From: Bacteroidales bacterium
Lineage (GTDB): Bacteria > Bacteroidota > Bacteroidia > Bacteroidales > WCHB1-69
DNA length: 12,058 nucleotides
Assembly (NCBI GenBank): GCA_016285615.1
Contig: JAEERB010000070.1
Coordinates: 1-12,058 of the forward strand
Direction: 5' to 3'
Shown piece after piece: positions 1 to 7,020 of this stretch. Under the pieces are notes generated by a model. It saw nothing but the letters and a program-made list of their open reading frames with translations. It was not told the DNA's origin and ran no database searches. Each line of letters begins with the position of its first letter. Within the stretch, counting starts at the first letter, position 1. The position numbers were made by a program, and so were the translations under genes.

Positions 1-1
1 A

Positions 2-106
2 AGATATCACATCGTTCGCGGTGCATTGGATTCCGCTGGCGTAGAAGGCCGTCTGCAAGGCAGATCGAAATACGGTGCCAAGCGTCCCAAGAAAAAAGCC
101 CAATAA
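2..106 (+). CDS. rpsL: 30S ribosomal protein S12, C-terminal fragment
   Basis: Only the last 34 codons lie in the window; the gene begins upstream. The frame starting at base 2 reads [20 protein letters not shown] and continues to the lysine-rich tail [12 protein letters not shown] and a TAA stop at 104-106. This is the conserved C-terminus of S12, the small-subunit protein at the decoding centre. S12 is followed by rpsG, fusA and rpsJ here, the expected str operon order, so the identification is secure even from a fragment. The operon promoter must lie upstream of the window. The decoding-loop residues linked to streptomycin resistance are also outside the visible part. Confidence 0.97.
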   Translation, partial: RYHIVRGALDSAGVEGRLQGRSKYGAKRPKKKAQ

Positions 107-113
107 TATATTA

Positions 114-147
114 ATGTAGAGACGCAGCGTGCTGCGTCTTCTTACAT
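114..147 (+). promoter_or_regulatory. Hairpin 1 in the rpsL-rpsG intercistronic region
   Basis: AGACGCAG (120-127) pairs perfectly with CTGCGTCT (132-139) across a CGTG loop. Outer arms ATGTA (114-118) and TACAT (143-147) extend the stem beyond a small asymmetric internal loop. No T-run follows, so it is not a canonical intrinsic terminator. In E. coli, S7 represses translation by binding the S12-S7 intercistronic mRNA. This hairpin sits in the equivalent place, so it is a candidate autoregulatory or mRNA-processing element. That role is inference by position only. Confidence 0.6.
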
Positions 148-167
148 CAAAATCAGCAAACAGTAAA

Positions 168-193
168 TGGAACGTCAAAATGGACGATTTCCA
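168..193 (+). promoter_or_regulatory. Hairpin 2 upstream of rpsG
   Basis: TGGAA (168-172) pairs with TTCCA (189-193) and CGTC (173-176) pairs with GACG (183-186). A two-base AT bulge interrupts the 3' arm, and the loop is AAAATG. It lies 34 bases before the rpsG start, after hairpin 1. It is weaker than hairpin 1, has no T-run, and overlaps a ten-codon reading frame (167-199). It may belong to the same translational control region; no function is demonstrated by the sequence. Confidence 0.4.
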
Positions 194-227
194 GAGTAAA
201 TAACCCAATTATTGAAGTTACAGAGTT

Positions 228-695
228 ATGAGAAAATCAAAACCAAAAAAAAGGATTATCCTTCCTGATCCTAAATTCAATGACGTGATGGTGACCAAGT
301 TTGTCAACAACATCATGCTCAAAGGTAAAAAATCCATTGCTTTCGAAATCTTCTACGACGCTATTGACATCGTAGCAGAAAAGACCAGCGAAGACGGTAT
401 CGAAGTATGGAAACAGGCTTTGGCCAATGTTACTCCTTCTTTGGAAGTTAAGAGTAGAAGAATTGGTGGTGCCACCTTCCAAATCCCTACCGAACTCCGT
501 CCCGAAAGAAAGCAATCTGTCGGTATGAAAAACTTAATCAACTTTGCACGCAAACGTCACGAGAAGACGATGGCTGCCAAGTTGGCTGCAGAAATTATGG
601 CTGCATACAAAGAAGAGGGTGCCGCCTTCAAGCGTAAAGAAGATACGCACAGAATGGCAGAGGCTAACAAGGCATTCTCTCACTTCAGATTCTAA
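228..695 (+). CDS. rpsG: 30S ribosomal protein S7
   Basis: S7 is a primary 16S rRNA-binding protein that nucleates assembly of the small-subunit head and contacts E-site tRNA. The 155-residue product begins [19 protein letters not shown] and contains the conserved [12 protein letters not shown] segment. The later motifs [13 protein letters not shown] (about residues 80-92) and [16 protein letters not shown] (about 111-126) are also S7 signatures, and the tail [15 protein letters not shown] is typical. Length fits bacterial S7 of about 155-158 residues. The ATG follows 121 bases of structured intergenic sequence after rpsL, and fusA starts 35 bases downstream, so co-transcription in the str operon is expected. 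No clear Shine-Dalgarno sequence precedes the start, as is usual in Bacteroidota. In E. coli this protein is the translational repressor of the operon. Confidence 0.98.
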   Translation: MRKSKPKKRIILPDPKFNDVMVTKFVNNIMLKGKKSIAFEIFYDAIDIVAEKTSEDGIEVWKQALANVTPSLEVKSRRIGGATFQIPTELRPERKQSVGMKNLINFARKRHEKTMAAKLAAEIMAAYKEEGAAFKRKEDTHRMAEANKAFSHFRF

Positions 696-730
696 AATCG
701 CATAATTTCCATTCGGTAAGAGGACTGGCT

Positions 731-2827
731 ATGTCAGAGGAGTTGACCAAGGTTAGGAATATTGGTATCATGGCACATATTGATGCCGGAAAGACCACCA
801 CGACCGAAAGAATCCTCTACTATACCGGAAAAAATTATAAGATCGGCGAAGTTGACGAAGGAACTGCTACCATGGACTGGATGGTCCAAGAGCAGGAGAG
901 GGGCATCACCATTACGAGTGCGGCCACTACAGTGATGTGGAAATACCGGTCTGATGACTATAAAATCAACATTATCGACACTCCCGGTCATGTCGATTTT
1001 ACAGTCGAAGTTGAACGTTCTTTGAGAATTTTGGATGGAGCTGTGGCATTGTTTTGCGCCGTGGGTGGCGTGGAACCTCAGTCTGAAACCGTATGGCGCC
1101 AGGCTGATAAGTACCATGTGGCCCGCATAGCCTACATCAATAAGATGGACAGGTCTGGCGCAGATTTCTACGGTGCCGTGCGACAAATCAAGGAGAAGCT
1201 GGGTGCCAACCCCGTGGCACTGCAACTGCCTATCGGAGCCGAGGACCAATTCAAAGGGGTCATCGACTTGATTGAGATGAAGGCATACGAGTGGAACGAG
1301 GAAGACCAGGGACTTACCTATTACGCAGTGGATATCCCCGCCGACATGGCCGAGGAAGCCGCTGAGTATCGTGAGAAACTGATAGAGGCACTGGCCGACT
1401 TTGACGAGGAGCTGATGGCAAAGTATTTCGACGCCCCGGAAGAGATTACCGAGGATGAACTGATTGCCACCATTCGTCGCTCAACCATTGAACGCCATAT
1501 CTGCCCTGTGCTCTGCGGTTCTTCATTCAAGAACAAAGGGGTGCAGCGACTGATTGACGCGATTGTGCGCTACCTTCCTTCACCGTTGGATATGCCTCCA
1601 ATTAAAGGTATCAATCCGAAAACGGAGAAAGAGGAAGAACGCAAGATGGATGAGCACGAGCACTTCTCAGCACTGGCTTTCAAAATCGCCACCGACCCGT
1701 ATGTGGGCAAGTTGACCTTCATCAAGGTCTATTCGGGCGTGCTGAAAGCAGGAGAGGTGATTTACAATGTGTCAACAGGTCAGCGTGAACGCGTGTCGAA
1801 AATCCTGCAGATGCACTCCAATAAGCAGACGCAATTGGATGAGATATCAGCAGGAAACATCGTGGCGCTGGTGGGTATGAAGAATATCCATACCGGTGAT
1901 ACACTGGCAGAAGAGAAATTTCCTATCTCGCTTGAGAATATCGAATTTCCTGAGCCTGTAATCCACATCGCCGTAGAACCCAAAACCAAGGACGATGATG
2001 ACAAGCTGATGTCAGCACTGAACAAACTGGCGGAAGAGGATCCTACTTTCGTGGTTTCAGTGAATGAAGAATCCGGCCAAACCCTGATTAGCGGTATGGG
2101 CGAACTTCACCTCGACATCTTGCTCGATCGTCTGAAAAGGGAGTTCAATGTGGCTTGCAACCACGGCAAACCGCGTGTAGCCTACAAGGAAGCCCTCATT
2201 GCTCCAGTTCGCCATAAGGAGACCTACAAACGCCAGACCGGCGGCAAAGGCTCGTTTGCAGAATTGGACTTCGAGATGGCCCCCATGCCGCTTGACCAGC
2301 GAGGACTGGTACTGGAGAATAAAATTCCTGGCGGTGTTATTCCGAAGGAATATATCCAAGGCGTGGAAAAAGGCTTCAAAATTGCGATGCAGAACGGCAA
2401 GTATGGCTTCCCCGTCGAGAACCTTCACGTCACACTGCTTGATGGCAGTGCGCACAGTGTCGATTCCGACAGCCTCTCGTTCGAGGTGTGCGCCAAAATC
2501 GCTTTCCGCGAGGCGTGCCACGAAATCGAGACCGCCATCCTGGAGCCGATCATGAAAGTCGAAATCACTACCCCCGATGAGTACATCGGCAATGTGACCG
2601 CCGACTTGAACCGCAAGCGCGCCGTGCTCGAAGGCATTGATGCCAAGGTGGGTTTTCAAATCGTGAAAGCTCATGTGCCACTCGCCGAGATGTTCGGCTA
2701 TGTGACCAACTTGCGCTCAATAACTTCAGGACGAGCCACCTACAGTATGGAGTTCCTCAAATATGCCGAAGTTCCACCCGAAATCAAAGAATATATTTTG
2801 AATGTTGGAAGATACGCACTCCTCTAA
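731..2827 (+). CDS. fusA: Translation elongation factor G (EF-G)
   Basis: EF-G is the cytoplasmic GTPase that moves tRNA and mRNA through the ribosome after peptide transfer; with ribosome recycling factor it also splits post-termination ribosomes. At 698 residues it has the full five-domain length. Visible GTPase motifs are the P-loop AHIDAGKT (15-22), switch I RGITIT (57-62), DTPGH (83-87), NKMD (137-140) and GSSFKN (263-268). Domain III carries EPKTK and the [10 protein letters not shown] segment. Domain IV has the tip histidine (about residue 575), and domain V contains VPLAEMFGY. Its position between rpsG and rpsJ marks it as the housekeeping copy rather than the divergent Bacteroides EF-G2 type. 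An oddity is the domain V stretch [10 protein letters not shown] (622-631), where most EF-Gs have a GDL...RRG signature. The stop lies 69 AT-rich bases before rpsJ. Confidence 0.98.
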   Translation: MSEELTKVRNIGIMAHIDAGKTTTTERILYYTGKNYKIGEVDEGTATMDWMVQEQERGITITSAATTVMWKYRSDDYKINIIDTPGHVDFTVEVERSLRILDGAVALFCAVGGVEPQSETVWRQADKYHVARIAYINKMDRSGADFYGAVRQIKEKLGANPVALQLPIGAEDQFKGVIDLIEMKAYEWNEEDQGLTYYAVDIPADMAEEAAEYREKLIEALADFDEELMAKYFDAPEEITEDELIATIRRSTIERHICPVLCGSSFKNKGVQRLIDAIVRYLPSPLDMPPIKGINPKTEKEEERKMDEHEHFSALAFKIATDPYVGKLTFIKVYSGVLKAGEVIYNVSTGQRERVSKILQMHSNKQTQLDEISAGNIVALVGMKNIHTGDTLAEEKFPISLENIEFPEPVIHIAVEPKTKDDDDKLMSALNKLAEEDPTFVVSVNEESGQTLISGMGELHLDILLDRLKREFNVACNHGKPRVAYKEALIAPVRHKETYKRQTGGKGSFAELDFEMAPMPLDQRGLVLENKIPGGVIPKEYIQGVEKGFKIAMQNGKYGFPVENLHVTLLDGSAHSVDSDSLSFEVCAKIAFREACHEIETAILEPIMKVEITTPDEYIGNVTADLNRKRAVLEGIDAKVGFQIVKAHVPLAEMFGYVTNLRSITSGRATYSMEFLKYAEVPPEIKEYILNVGRYALL

Positions 2828-2866
2828 CATTCTTTTAACCAAAGAAATAAAGATAAAGACAAAATA

Positions 2867-2885
2867 ATTTAATCACCAATTAAAT
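2867..2885. repeat. Short AT-only inverted repeat between fusA and rpsJ
   Basis: ATTTAAT (2867-2873) and ATTAAAT (2879-2885) form a perfect seven-base inverted repeat around a CACCA spacer, 11 bases before the rpsJ start codon. The stem has no G-C pair and no T-run, so it is not a terminator. It could slightly fold the rpsJ leader, or it could be chance in a very AT-rich 69-base gap. Confidence 0.3.
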
Positions 2886-2896
2886 AATAAGTTAAA

Positions 2897-3211
2897 GTGA
2901 GTCAAAGAATTAGAATTAAATTAAAGTCGTTCGACCACACCTTGGTTGACAAATCGGCAGAGAAGATCGTGAAAACGGTCAACGCCGTGAAAGATGACAA
3001 AGTTGTTCTGGTAGGACCCATTCCACTTCCCACCCACAAGAAAATCTTTACGGTAAACCGCTCCACCTTCGTAAACAAGAAGTCAAGAGAACAATTTGAA
3101 TTCTCTACTTACAAAAGATTGTTGGATATCTATGGTACTACTTCAAAAACCATTGACGCATTGATGAAACTCGAATTGCCCAGTGGTGTTGATGTAGAAA
3201 TCAAAGTGTGA
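2897..3211 (+). CDS. rpsJ: 30S ribosomal protein S10 (GTG start)
   Basis: S10 is a head protein of the small subunit; in many bacteria it also pairs with NusB in transcription antitermination. The 104-residue product starts [20 protein letters not shown]. It has the family signatures [20 protein letters not shown] and [19 protein letters not shown], and ends [15 protein letters not shown]. It starts at GTG: an in-frame TAA lies at 2888-2890 and no ATG occurs until far into the conserved sequence, so GTG is the only workable start. It is the fourth gene of the str operon here. The rplC gene that normally follows S10 is missing; structured 3' sequence and a terminator come next. Confidence 0.98.
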   Translation: MSQRIRIKLKSFDHTLVDKSAEKIVKTVNAVKDDKVVLVGPIPLPTHKKIFTVNRSTFVNKKSREQFEFSTYKRLLDIYGTTSKTIDALMKLELPSGVDVEIKV

Positions 3212-3239
3212 TAAATCGTCTTGTCTAACAGCGATTTAT
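3211..3239 (+). promoter_or_regulatory. Hairpin at the rpsJ stop codon
   Basis: ATAAATCG (3211-3218) is perfectly complementary to CGATTTAT (3232-3239), with a 13-base loop. The 5' arm begins at the last base of the rpsJ stop codon. It is AT-rich with no T-run, so it is not a terminator by itself. With the hairpin at 3248-3262 and the terminator at 3269-3301 it makes a three-stem 3' untranslated region, which could slow 3' exonuclease decay. Confidence 0.45.
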
Positions 3240-3247
3240 AACCCATA

Positions 3248-3262
3248 CGGAATTAATTTCCG
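3248..3262 (+). promoter_or_regulatory. Small hairpin in the rpsJ 3' untranslated region
   Basis: CGGAA (3248-3252) pairs with TTCCG (3258-3262) around a TTAAT loop. It lies between the stop-codon hairpin and the terminator. At five base pairs it is weak on its own; its position in a row of three stems is what makes it notable. Confidence 0.35.
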
Positions 3263-3268
3263 AACCAT

Positions 3269-3313
3269 AAGGAATGGTGAATTTTGTGTTCGCCATTCCT
3301 TGTTTTTGTTTTT
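3269..3313 (+). terminator. Intrinsic terminator of the str operon
   Basis: AAGGAATGGTGAA (3269-3281) pairs with TTCGCCATTCCTT (3289-3301). The thirteen-pair stem has one G-U wobble and a seven-base loop. A T-rich run interrupted by single G residues follows (3301-3313). Its place after rpsJ indicates that ribosomal transcription ends here instead of running into S10-operon genes. Its tail overlaps the promoter of the receptor gene. Confidence 0.9.
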
Positions 3314-3331
3314 AAAAAAATAGTATCTTTG
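3300..3331 (+). promoter_or_regulatory. Promoter of the first TonB-dependent receptor
   Basis: TATCTTTG at 3324-3331 matches the Bacteroidota -7 element TAnnTTTG. A TTG at 3300-3302 lies 21 bases upstream, within the usual -33 spacing. A second TTTTG at 3304-3308 is 15 bases upstream, which is short. Transcription would start near 3338, about 14 bases before the ATG at 3352. The -33 region is the end of the preceding terminator. Confidence 0.75.
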
Positions 3332-3351
3332 CACCTTTCAAAAGAAAACCA

Positions 3352-5655
3352 ATGAGATATTTGCGATTATTTTTTGTGATGCTACTTCTTTGGGCAGTGT
3401 GTGAGGCGCAAGGACAGAATAACATCATCCAAGGCTTTCTAGATAATGCGGAAGATGGCGCTCCGATTGCCCATTGCCCCGTACATTTGTTGGGCACATC
3501 CTTCGGTTCGGTAACCGAACACAACGGTTCGTTTGTCATTGGCAAGATCCCTGATGGCGAATACACACTGGCCGTCTCTTTCTTTGGTTTCGATTCTATC
3601 CGCGAAAATATTACCCTGCAAAAAAATCAAGTAATTACAAAGAAATATTTTCTTTCTCCTTCAAAAATCTCCTTGGATGCTGTTAATGTGAGTGCTGAAC
3701 AGCAGCGTGTTATCACAACTACCAACACCTCCGTTGTTTCTGTAACGCCTAAGGAAATCAAGAAGATGCCCTCCATTGGTGGTATGCCCGACTTTGCACA
3801 GTATCTGCAGGTGCTGCCTGGCGTAGTCTCCACGGGTGACCAGGGCGGCCAGCTCTACATTCGTGGTGGTACACCCATCCAGAATATGGTGCTGCTCGAT
3901 GGTATGTTGGTCTATAATCCCTTCCATTCCATCGGCCTCTTCTCGGTGTTTGACACCGACATTATGAGCAGTGCAGATGTCTATACTGGCGGCTTCGGTG
4001 CTGAATTTGGCGGCCGTATTTCGTCCATTATGGATATTAAGACTCGCGATGGCAATCGTAAGCGTTTCTCCGGCAAGGTGGATGTGAATACCTTCGGAGC
4101 CAAAGTGTTGCTTGAAGGCCCCATTGTCAAGTTGAAAGATGATCGTAAGGTTTCGTTGAGTTATGTCATTTCGGCCAAGGGCTCTTATTTGGAGCAGGCT
4201 TCTAAAGCACTCTATCCTTACGCTGACAAGAATGGACTTCCATACAACTATCTGGATTTCTACGCCAAATTGTCGTTGGCAACCAACAATGGTACTAAGC
4301 TCAATGTTTTTGGCTTCGACTTTAACGATGCCGTTCATTACAAGGATATTGCCACCTATAAGTGGAACAGTTGGGGCGCCGGTACCAACTTCTTGATTGT
4401 GCCAGGCAATGTGCCGACCACCATCGAAGGTACCATCGCCTACTCGAAGTATAAAACCATCCTCGACGACTATGCTTTTACCCCGCGCGAAAGCTCAATT
4501 AACGGCTTTACCGCCAACTTGAACTTCAACTATTATCTTGGTAAGAGCCTGTTCACAATCGGTGCCGAGCTGTTAGGTTATACCACAAACTATTCGTTGT
4601 ACAATTCCGCTGGTTTCAAGAATGTTTTTGTGGACAACACCACCGATATCGGTATCTTCTTCAAGTATAAATACAACTATCGTGACAAGTTGCTTTTGGA
4701 ACCCAGTTTCCGCTTGCAATATTATGCTTCGATGAATGCTGCTTCACCAGAGCCTCGTTTGGCCATCAAATACAATATTACCAAGAAGATCCGTTTGAAA
4801 TTGGCTGGCGGCCTCTATTCGCAGAACTTTGTTGCCGCCACTTCCGACCGCGATGTGGTGAACCTCTTCTATGGCTTCCTCTCCAGTCCTGATGACATGT
4901 CGCCGGAGTTTGATGGCAAGGAGATGCGCAATAATCTGCAGAAGGCACAACACGTGGTGCTGGGCTTGGAGTTGGATGTCATCAAGCACACTTCTATCAA
5001 CATTGAAGGTTATTTCAAGAATTTCTCGCAGCTGACCACACTCAACCGTTATAAGGTGTATGAGGATGTGGTGGCCTATTCGCATATTCCCGATATCCAG
5101 AAAAAAGACTATATTTTCGAAAAAGGTTTTGCCTACGGCGCCGATCTTACAGCCAAGTTTGAGTATAAAGGCTTCTATGCTTGGTTCGTCTATTCGTTGG
5201 CTTGGGTAAAACGTTACGATGGGGTAGTGCACTATTCACCGCATTTCGATCGCCGCCACAATGTTAACCTGATGCTCTCGTACGCCTTTGGCAAGAACCG
5301 TACGTGGCAGATCGACGTGCGCTGGAACTACGGTTCGGGCTTCCCGTTTACGCAGACACAAGGCTACTATGGCCATTATAATCCTTCCTATATCGGCGAT
5401 GACTACATTCATGCCAATGAGGATATGGGTTTCTTCCTGGCAGACCTGAATGCGGCCCGTTTGCCCGATTATCACCGTCTGGATATCAACTTCAAAAAGA
5501 AGTTCCATATCGGCGAGCGTCATGTGATTGAATTGAATGTCGGAGCCACTAACTTATACAATTATCACAACATTTTCTACGTGAATCGTGTGACAAACGG
5601 CGTCATTTACCAGTTGCCCATCCTCTATAGTTTCGGTTTGAACTGGAGTTTCTAA
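3352..5655 (+). CDS. TonB-dependent outer-membrane receptor with carboxypeptidase-like regulatory domain
   Basis: The protein (767 residues) should be an energy-dependent importer in the outer membrane. A signal peptide (about 1-20, ending near CEAQ) precedes a carboxypeptidase regulatory-like beta-sandwich (about 25-103: GFLDNAEDGAPIAHCPV, then NGSFVIGKIPDGEYTLAVSFFGF). The plug domain (about 110-230) includes LPGVVS, YIRGGTPIQNMVLLDG and FGAEFGGRISSIMDIK. The rest is a barrel rich in alternating aromatic strands and ends GLNWSF; a C-terminal aromatic residue is the usual outer-membrane assembly signal. No SusD-like partner is adjacent, so it is not a classical SusC glycan importer. The ligand cannot be read from sequence. 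It is flanked by its own promoter and a tRNA gene, so it is probably monocistronic. It resembles the receptor starting at 10305 in plug and domain order. Confidence 0.92.
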   Translation: MRYLRLFFVMLLLWAVCEAQGQNNIIQGFLDNAEDGAPIAHCPVHLLGTSFGSVTEHNGSFVIGKIPDGEYTLAVSFFGFDSIRENITLQKNQVITKKYFLSPSKISLDAVNVSAEQQRVITTTNTSVVSVTPKEIKKMPSIGGMPDFAQYLQVLPGVVSTGDQGGQLYIRGGTPIQNMVLLDGMLVYNPFHSIGLFSVFDTDIMSSADVYTGGFGAEFGGRISSIMDIKTRDGNRKRFSGKVDVNTFGAKVLLEGPIVKLKDDRKVSLSYVISAKGSYLEQASKALYPYADKNGLPYNYLDFYAKLSLATNNGTKLNVFGFDFNDAVHYKDIATYKWNSWGAGTNFLIVPGNVPTTIEGTIAYSKYKTILDDYAFTPRESSINGFTANLNFNYYLGKSLFTIGAELLGYTTNYSLYNSAGFKNVFVDNTTDIGIFFKYKYNYRDKLLLEPSFRLQYYASMNAASPEPRLAIKYNITKKIRLKLAGGLYSQNFVAATSDRDVVNLFYGFLSSPDDMSPEFDGKEMRNNLQKAQHVVLGLELDVIKHTSINIEGYFKNFSQLTTLNRYKVYEDVVAYSHIPDIQKKDYIFEKGFAYGADLTAKFEYKGFYAWFVYSLAWVKRYDGVVHYSPHFDRRHNVNLMLSYAFGKNRTWQIDVRWNYGSGFPFTQTQGYYGHYNPSYIGDDYIHANEDMGFFLADLNAARLPDYHRLDINFKKKFHIGERHVIELNVGATNLYNYHNIFYVNRVTNGVIYQLPILYSFGLNWSF

Positions 5656-5727
5656 AGAAAAATGAAAATTTATTCGGTTGTAAATTAACTTGTTGAAGAA
5701 AAAAAACAAAAAAATGCAAAAAGATGG

Positions 5728-5757
5728 TTGCAGGGATTGAAAAAATGCCTATCTTTG
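5728..5757 (+). promoter_or_regulatory. Promoter of tRNA-Asp
   Basis: TTG at 5728-5730 is followed after 19 bases by TATCTTTG at 5750-5757. This is a textbook match to the Bacteroidota -33 and TAnnTTTG -7 pair. Transcription is expected to start around 5764, about a dozen bases before the mature tRNA 5' end. Confidence 0.85.
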
Positions 5758-5776
5758 CAGCCTCAAAATAAGGATA

Positions 5777-5854
5777 GGTCCGGTAGTTCAGTTTGGTTAG
5801 AATACATGCCTGTCACGCATGGGGTCGCGAGTTCGAGCCTCGTCCGGACCGCCA
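5777..5854 (+). tRNA. tRNA-Asp (anticodon GTC)
   Basis: The cloverleaf folds completely. The acceptor stem GGTCCGG (5777-5783) pairs with CCGGACC (5844-5850). The D arm is GTTC/GAAT with GG in its loop. The anticodon stem CATGC/GCATG encloses loop CTGTCAC, giving anticodon GTC. The T arm GCGAG/CTCGT encloses TTCGAGC. The discriminator base is G and the 3' CCA (5852-5854) is encoded in the DNA. A dedicated promoter lies upstream and a terminator eight bases downstream, so this is a single-tRNA transcription unit. Confidence 0.98.
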
Positions 5855-5861
5855 AACGAAA

Positions 5862-5900
5862 AACAGCTAACACTTGTTGGCTGTTTTTTTTTATTTTTAT
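5862..5900 (+). terminator. Intrinsic terminator of tRNA-Asp
   Basis: AACAGCTAAC (5862-5871) pairs with GTTGGCTGTT (5876-5885) around an ACTT loop, with one G-U wobble. A nine-base T run follows (5884-5892), then more T-rich sequence. It begins eight bases after the encoded CCA and should end the tRNA transcript. Confidence 0.9.
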
Positions 5901-5969
5901 CGTTCGCGAGAAGATTATTTCGGCCTCTTTTAAAATCGTTGAAAACGCCTATTATATGAATAAATTTAT

Positions 5970-5977
5970 TATCTTTG
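5970..5977 (+). promoter_or_regulatory. Promoter -7 element of the arcC-arcB cluster
   Basis: TATCTTTG (5970-5977), followed by CAC, matches the TAnnTTTG element and is almost identical to those of the upstream receptor and tRNA. Transcription would start near 5984, leaving an untranslated leader of about 42 bases before arcC. No TTG was found at the normal 19-21 base spacing, so the -33 half is weak or absent. That could mean a weaker or activator-dependent promoter. Confidence 0.65.
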
Positions 5978-6025
5978 CACTCTTTTTCAAGAATGAAGGA
6001 TAAACTATAAAAACTAACTATAGAA

Positions 6026-6967
6026 ATGAGTAAATTAGCCGTAGTAGCTTTAGGAGGAAACGCACTATTGCGTAGCGGTCAGAAATGTTCTTATCACCAG
6101 CAGATTGAAAACGTGGCATCGGCTGTAGAGTCGTTGCTTAAACTTATAGATTTAGGTTACAATTTGGTCATCGGTCACGGTAACGGCCCGCAAGTGGGTT
6201 ATGTGCTGTTGCAACACGAGGCTGCCAACCGTCTCTATGAGATGGAGAGCATGCCTATGGATTTCTGTGTGGCCGAGACGCAAGGCTCGATTGGCTATCT
6301 GATTGAGATGGGCTTGCGCAATGCCTTGAACCAGCATCAGATTCAGCGTAATGTGCTCTCTCTGATTACACAAGTACTTGTGGATAAGGATGATCCTATG
6401 TTCGAGAATCCTACAAAGCCTATCGGACCGTACTATTCCGAGCAGGAAGTGGCTGAGTTGCTGATGGATGCTCCTGACGCCAAATATAAAGAGGATCCCA
6501 AGGGCAACGGCTGGCGTAAGGTGGTGGCTTCGCCTAAACCGATAGAGGTGATGAATGCCGATGTGGTCAAACAACTGGCAACGGCTGGCAATATCGTCAT
6601 CACGGTGGGCGGCGGCGGCATCCCCGTCATCAAGGAAAACGGCATGCTCAAAGGTGTGGAAGCCGTGATCGACAAGGACTTGGCTTCGGCGCTGATGGCA
6701 GACGCCATTCAGGCAGATGAGTTCTACATCTTGACCGACGTTCCGAAAATCTATATCAATTTCAACAAACCCAACCAGCAGGCACTCGATGTGTTGACCA
6801 TCGCTGAAGCGAAGAAGTTGCTCGCCGAAGGTCAGTTCACCGAAGGCTCCATGGCTCCGAAAGTGCGCGCAGCCATCTACTTCGTCGAGAATGGTGGCTC
6901 TGAATGTATCATCACCGAAGCCAACTCGCTGGGAACGCCCGGATGCGGCACACGTATCGTAAGATAG
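6026..6967 (+). CDS. arcC: Carbamate kinase
   Basis: The enzyme transfers phosphate between carbamoyl phosphate and ADP; in fermentation it runs toward ATP, ammonia and CO2. The 313-residue product belongs to the amino acid kinase fold family and has full family length. Visible motifs are ALGGNALL (8-15), the phosphate-binding GHGNGPQVG (50-58), QGSIGYLIE (86-94), GPYYSEQE (134-141), GGGGIPV (195-201), DKDLAS (216-221) and the C-terminal FTEGSMAPKV (271-280). It starts at ATG after an A-rich leader without Shine-Dalgarno sequence. Catabolic ornithine carbamoyltransferase follows after a 156-base repeat-rich gap with no promoter or terminator signal, so the two are probably co-transcribed. The pairing with a catabolic carbamoyltransferase supports an ATP-forming role. 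No arginine deiminase gene is present in the window. Confidence 0.96.
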   Translation: MSKLAVVALGGNALLRSGQKCSYHQQIENVASAVESLLKLIDLGYNLVIGHGNGPQVGYVLLQHEAANRLYEMESMPMDFCVAETQGSIGYLIEMGLRNALNQHQIQRNVLSLITQVLVDKDDPMFENPTKPIGPYYSEQEVAELLMDAPDAKYKEDPKGNGWRKVVASPKPIEVMNADVVKQLATAGNIVITVGGGGIPVIKENGMLKGVEAVIDKDLASALMADAIQADEFYILTDVPKIYINFNKPNQQALDVLTIAEAKKLLAEGQFTEGSMAPKVRAAIYFVENGGSECIITEANSLGTPGCGTRIVR

Positions 6968-7002
6968 AAATTCAAAATTCAAAGTTCAGAATTCAAAATT
7001 AA
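6968..7002. repeat. Tandem heptamer array 1 (AAATTCA type)
   Basis: Directly after the arcC stop, four seven-base units follow each other: AAATTCA (6968-6974), AAATTCA (6975-6981), AAGTTCA (6982-6988) and GAATTCA (6989-6995). A degenerate fifth, AAATTAA, ends at 7002. The period of seven is exact. From memory, AATTCAAA-type filler repeats are common in intergenic DNA of Bacteroidota and cyanobacteria. The function is unknown. Confidence 0.75.
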
Positions 7003-7020
7003 AAAAACAAAGAACAAATT

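Noticed and set aside
2057..2674. Antisense frame (205 codons) and the + frame at 2199-2555 within fusA
   Set aside because: Both overlap conserved EF-G domains III-V and have no start context or family resemblance.
2828..2896. Separate promoter for rpsJ in the fusA-rpsJ gap
   Set aside because: No TAnnTTTG element is visible in the 69 bases. The AT-rich sequence alone is not evidence.
3661..4338. Antisense frame of 225 codons opposite the first receptor
   Set aside because: It is a shadow of the plug and early barrel coding sequence, with no recognisable motif.
5667..5686. AATTTA/TAAATT inverted repeat after the first receptor as its terminator
   Set aside because: Six A-T pairs, an eight-base loop and no following T-run; too weak to call.
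5777..5854. tRNA-Asp as an integration site for a mobile element
   Set aside because: No integrase, no direct repeat of the tRNA 3' end and no phage or conjugative gene in the window.
5728..6003. Open frame of 91 codons on the + strand
   Set aside because: It runs through the tRNA promoter, the whole tRNA-Asp gene, its terminator and the arcC promoter. The translation resembles no protein family.
6152..6982. Long antisense frame (276 codons) opposite arcC
   Set aside because: It lies opposite a clear carbamate kinase, its protein has a low-complexity histidine-rich shadow composition, and there is no promoter or domain.
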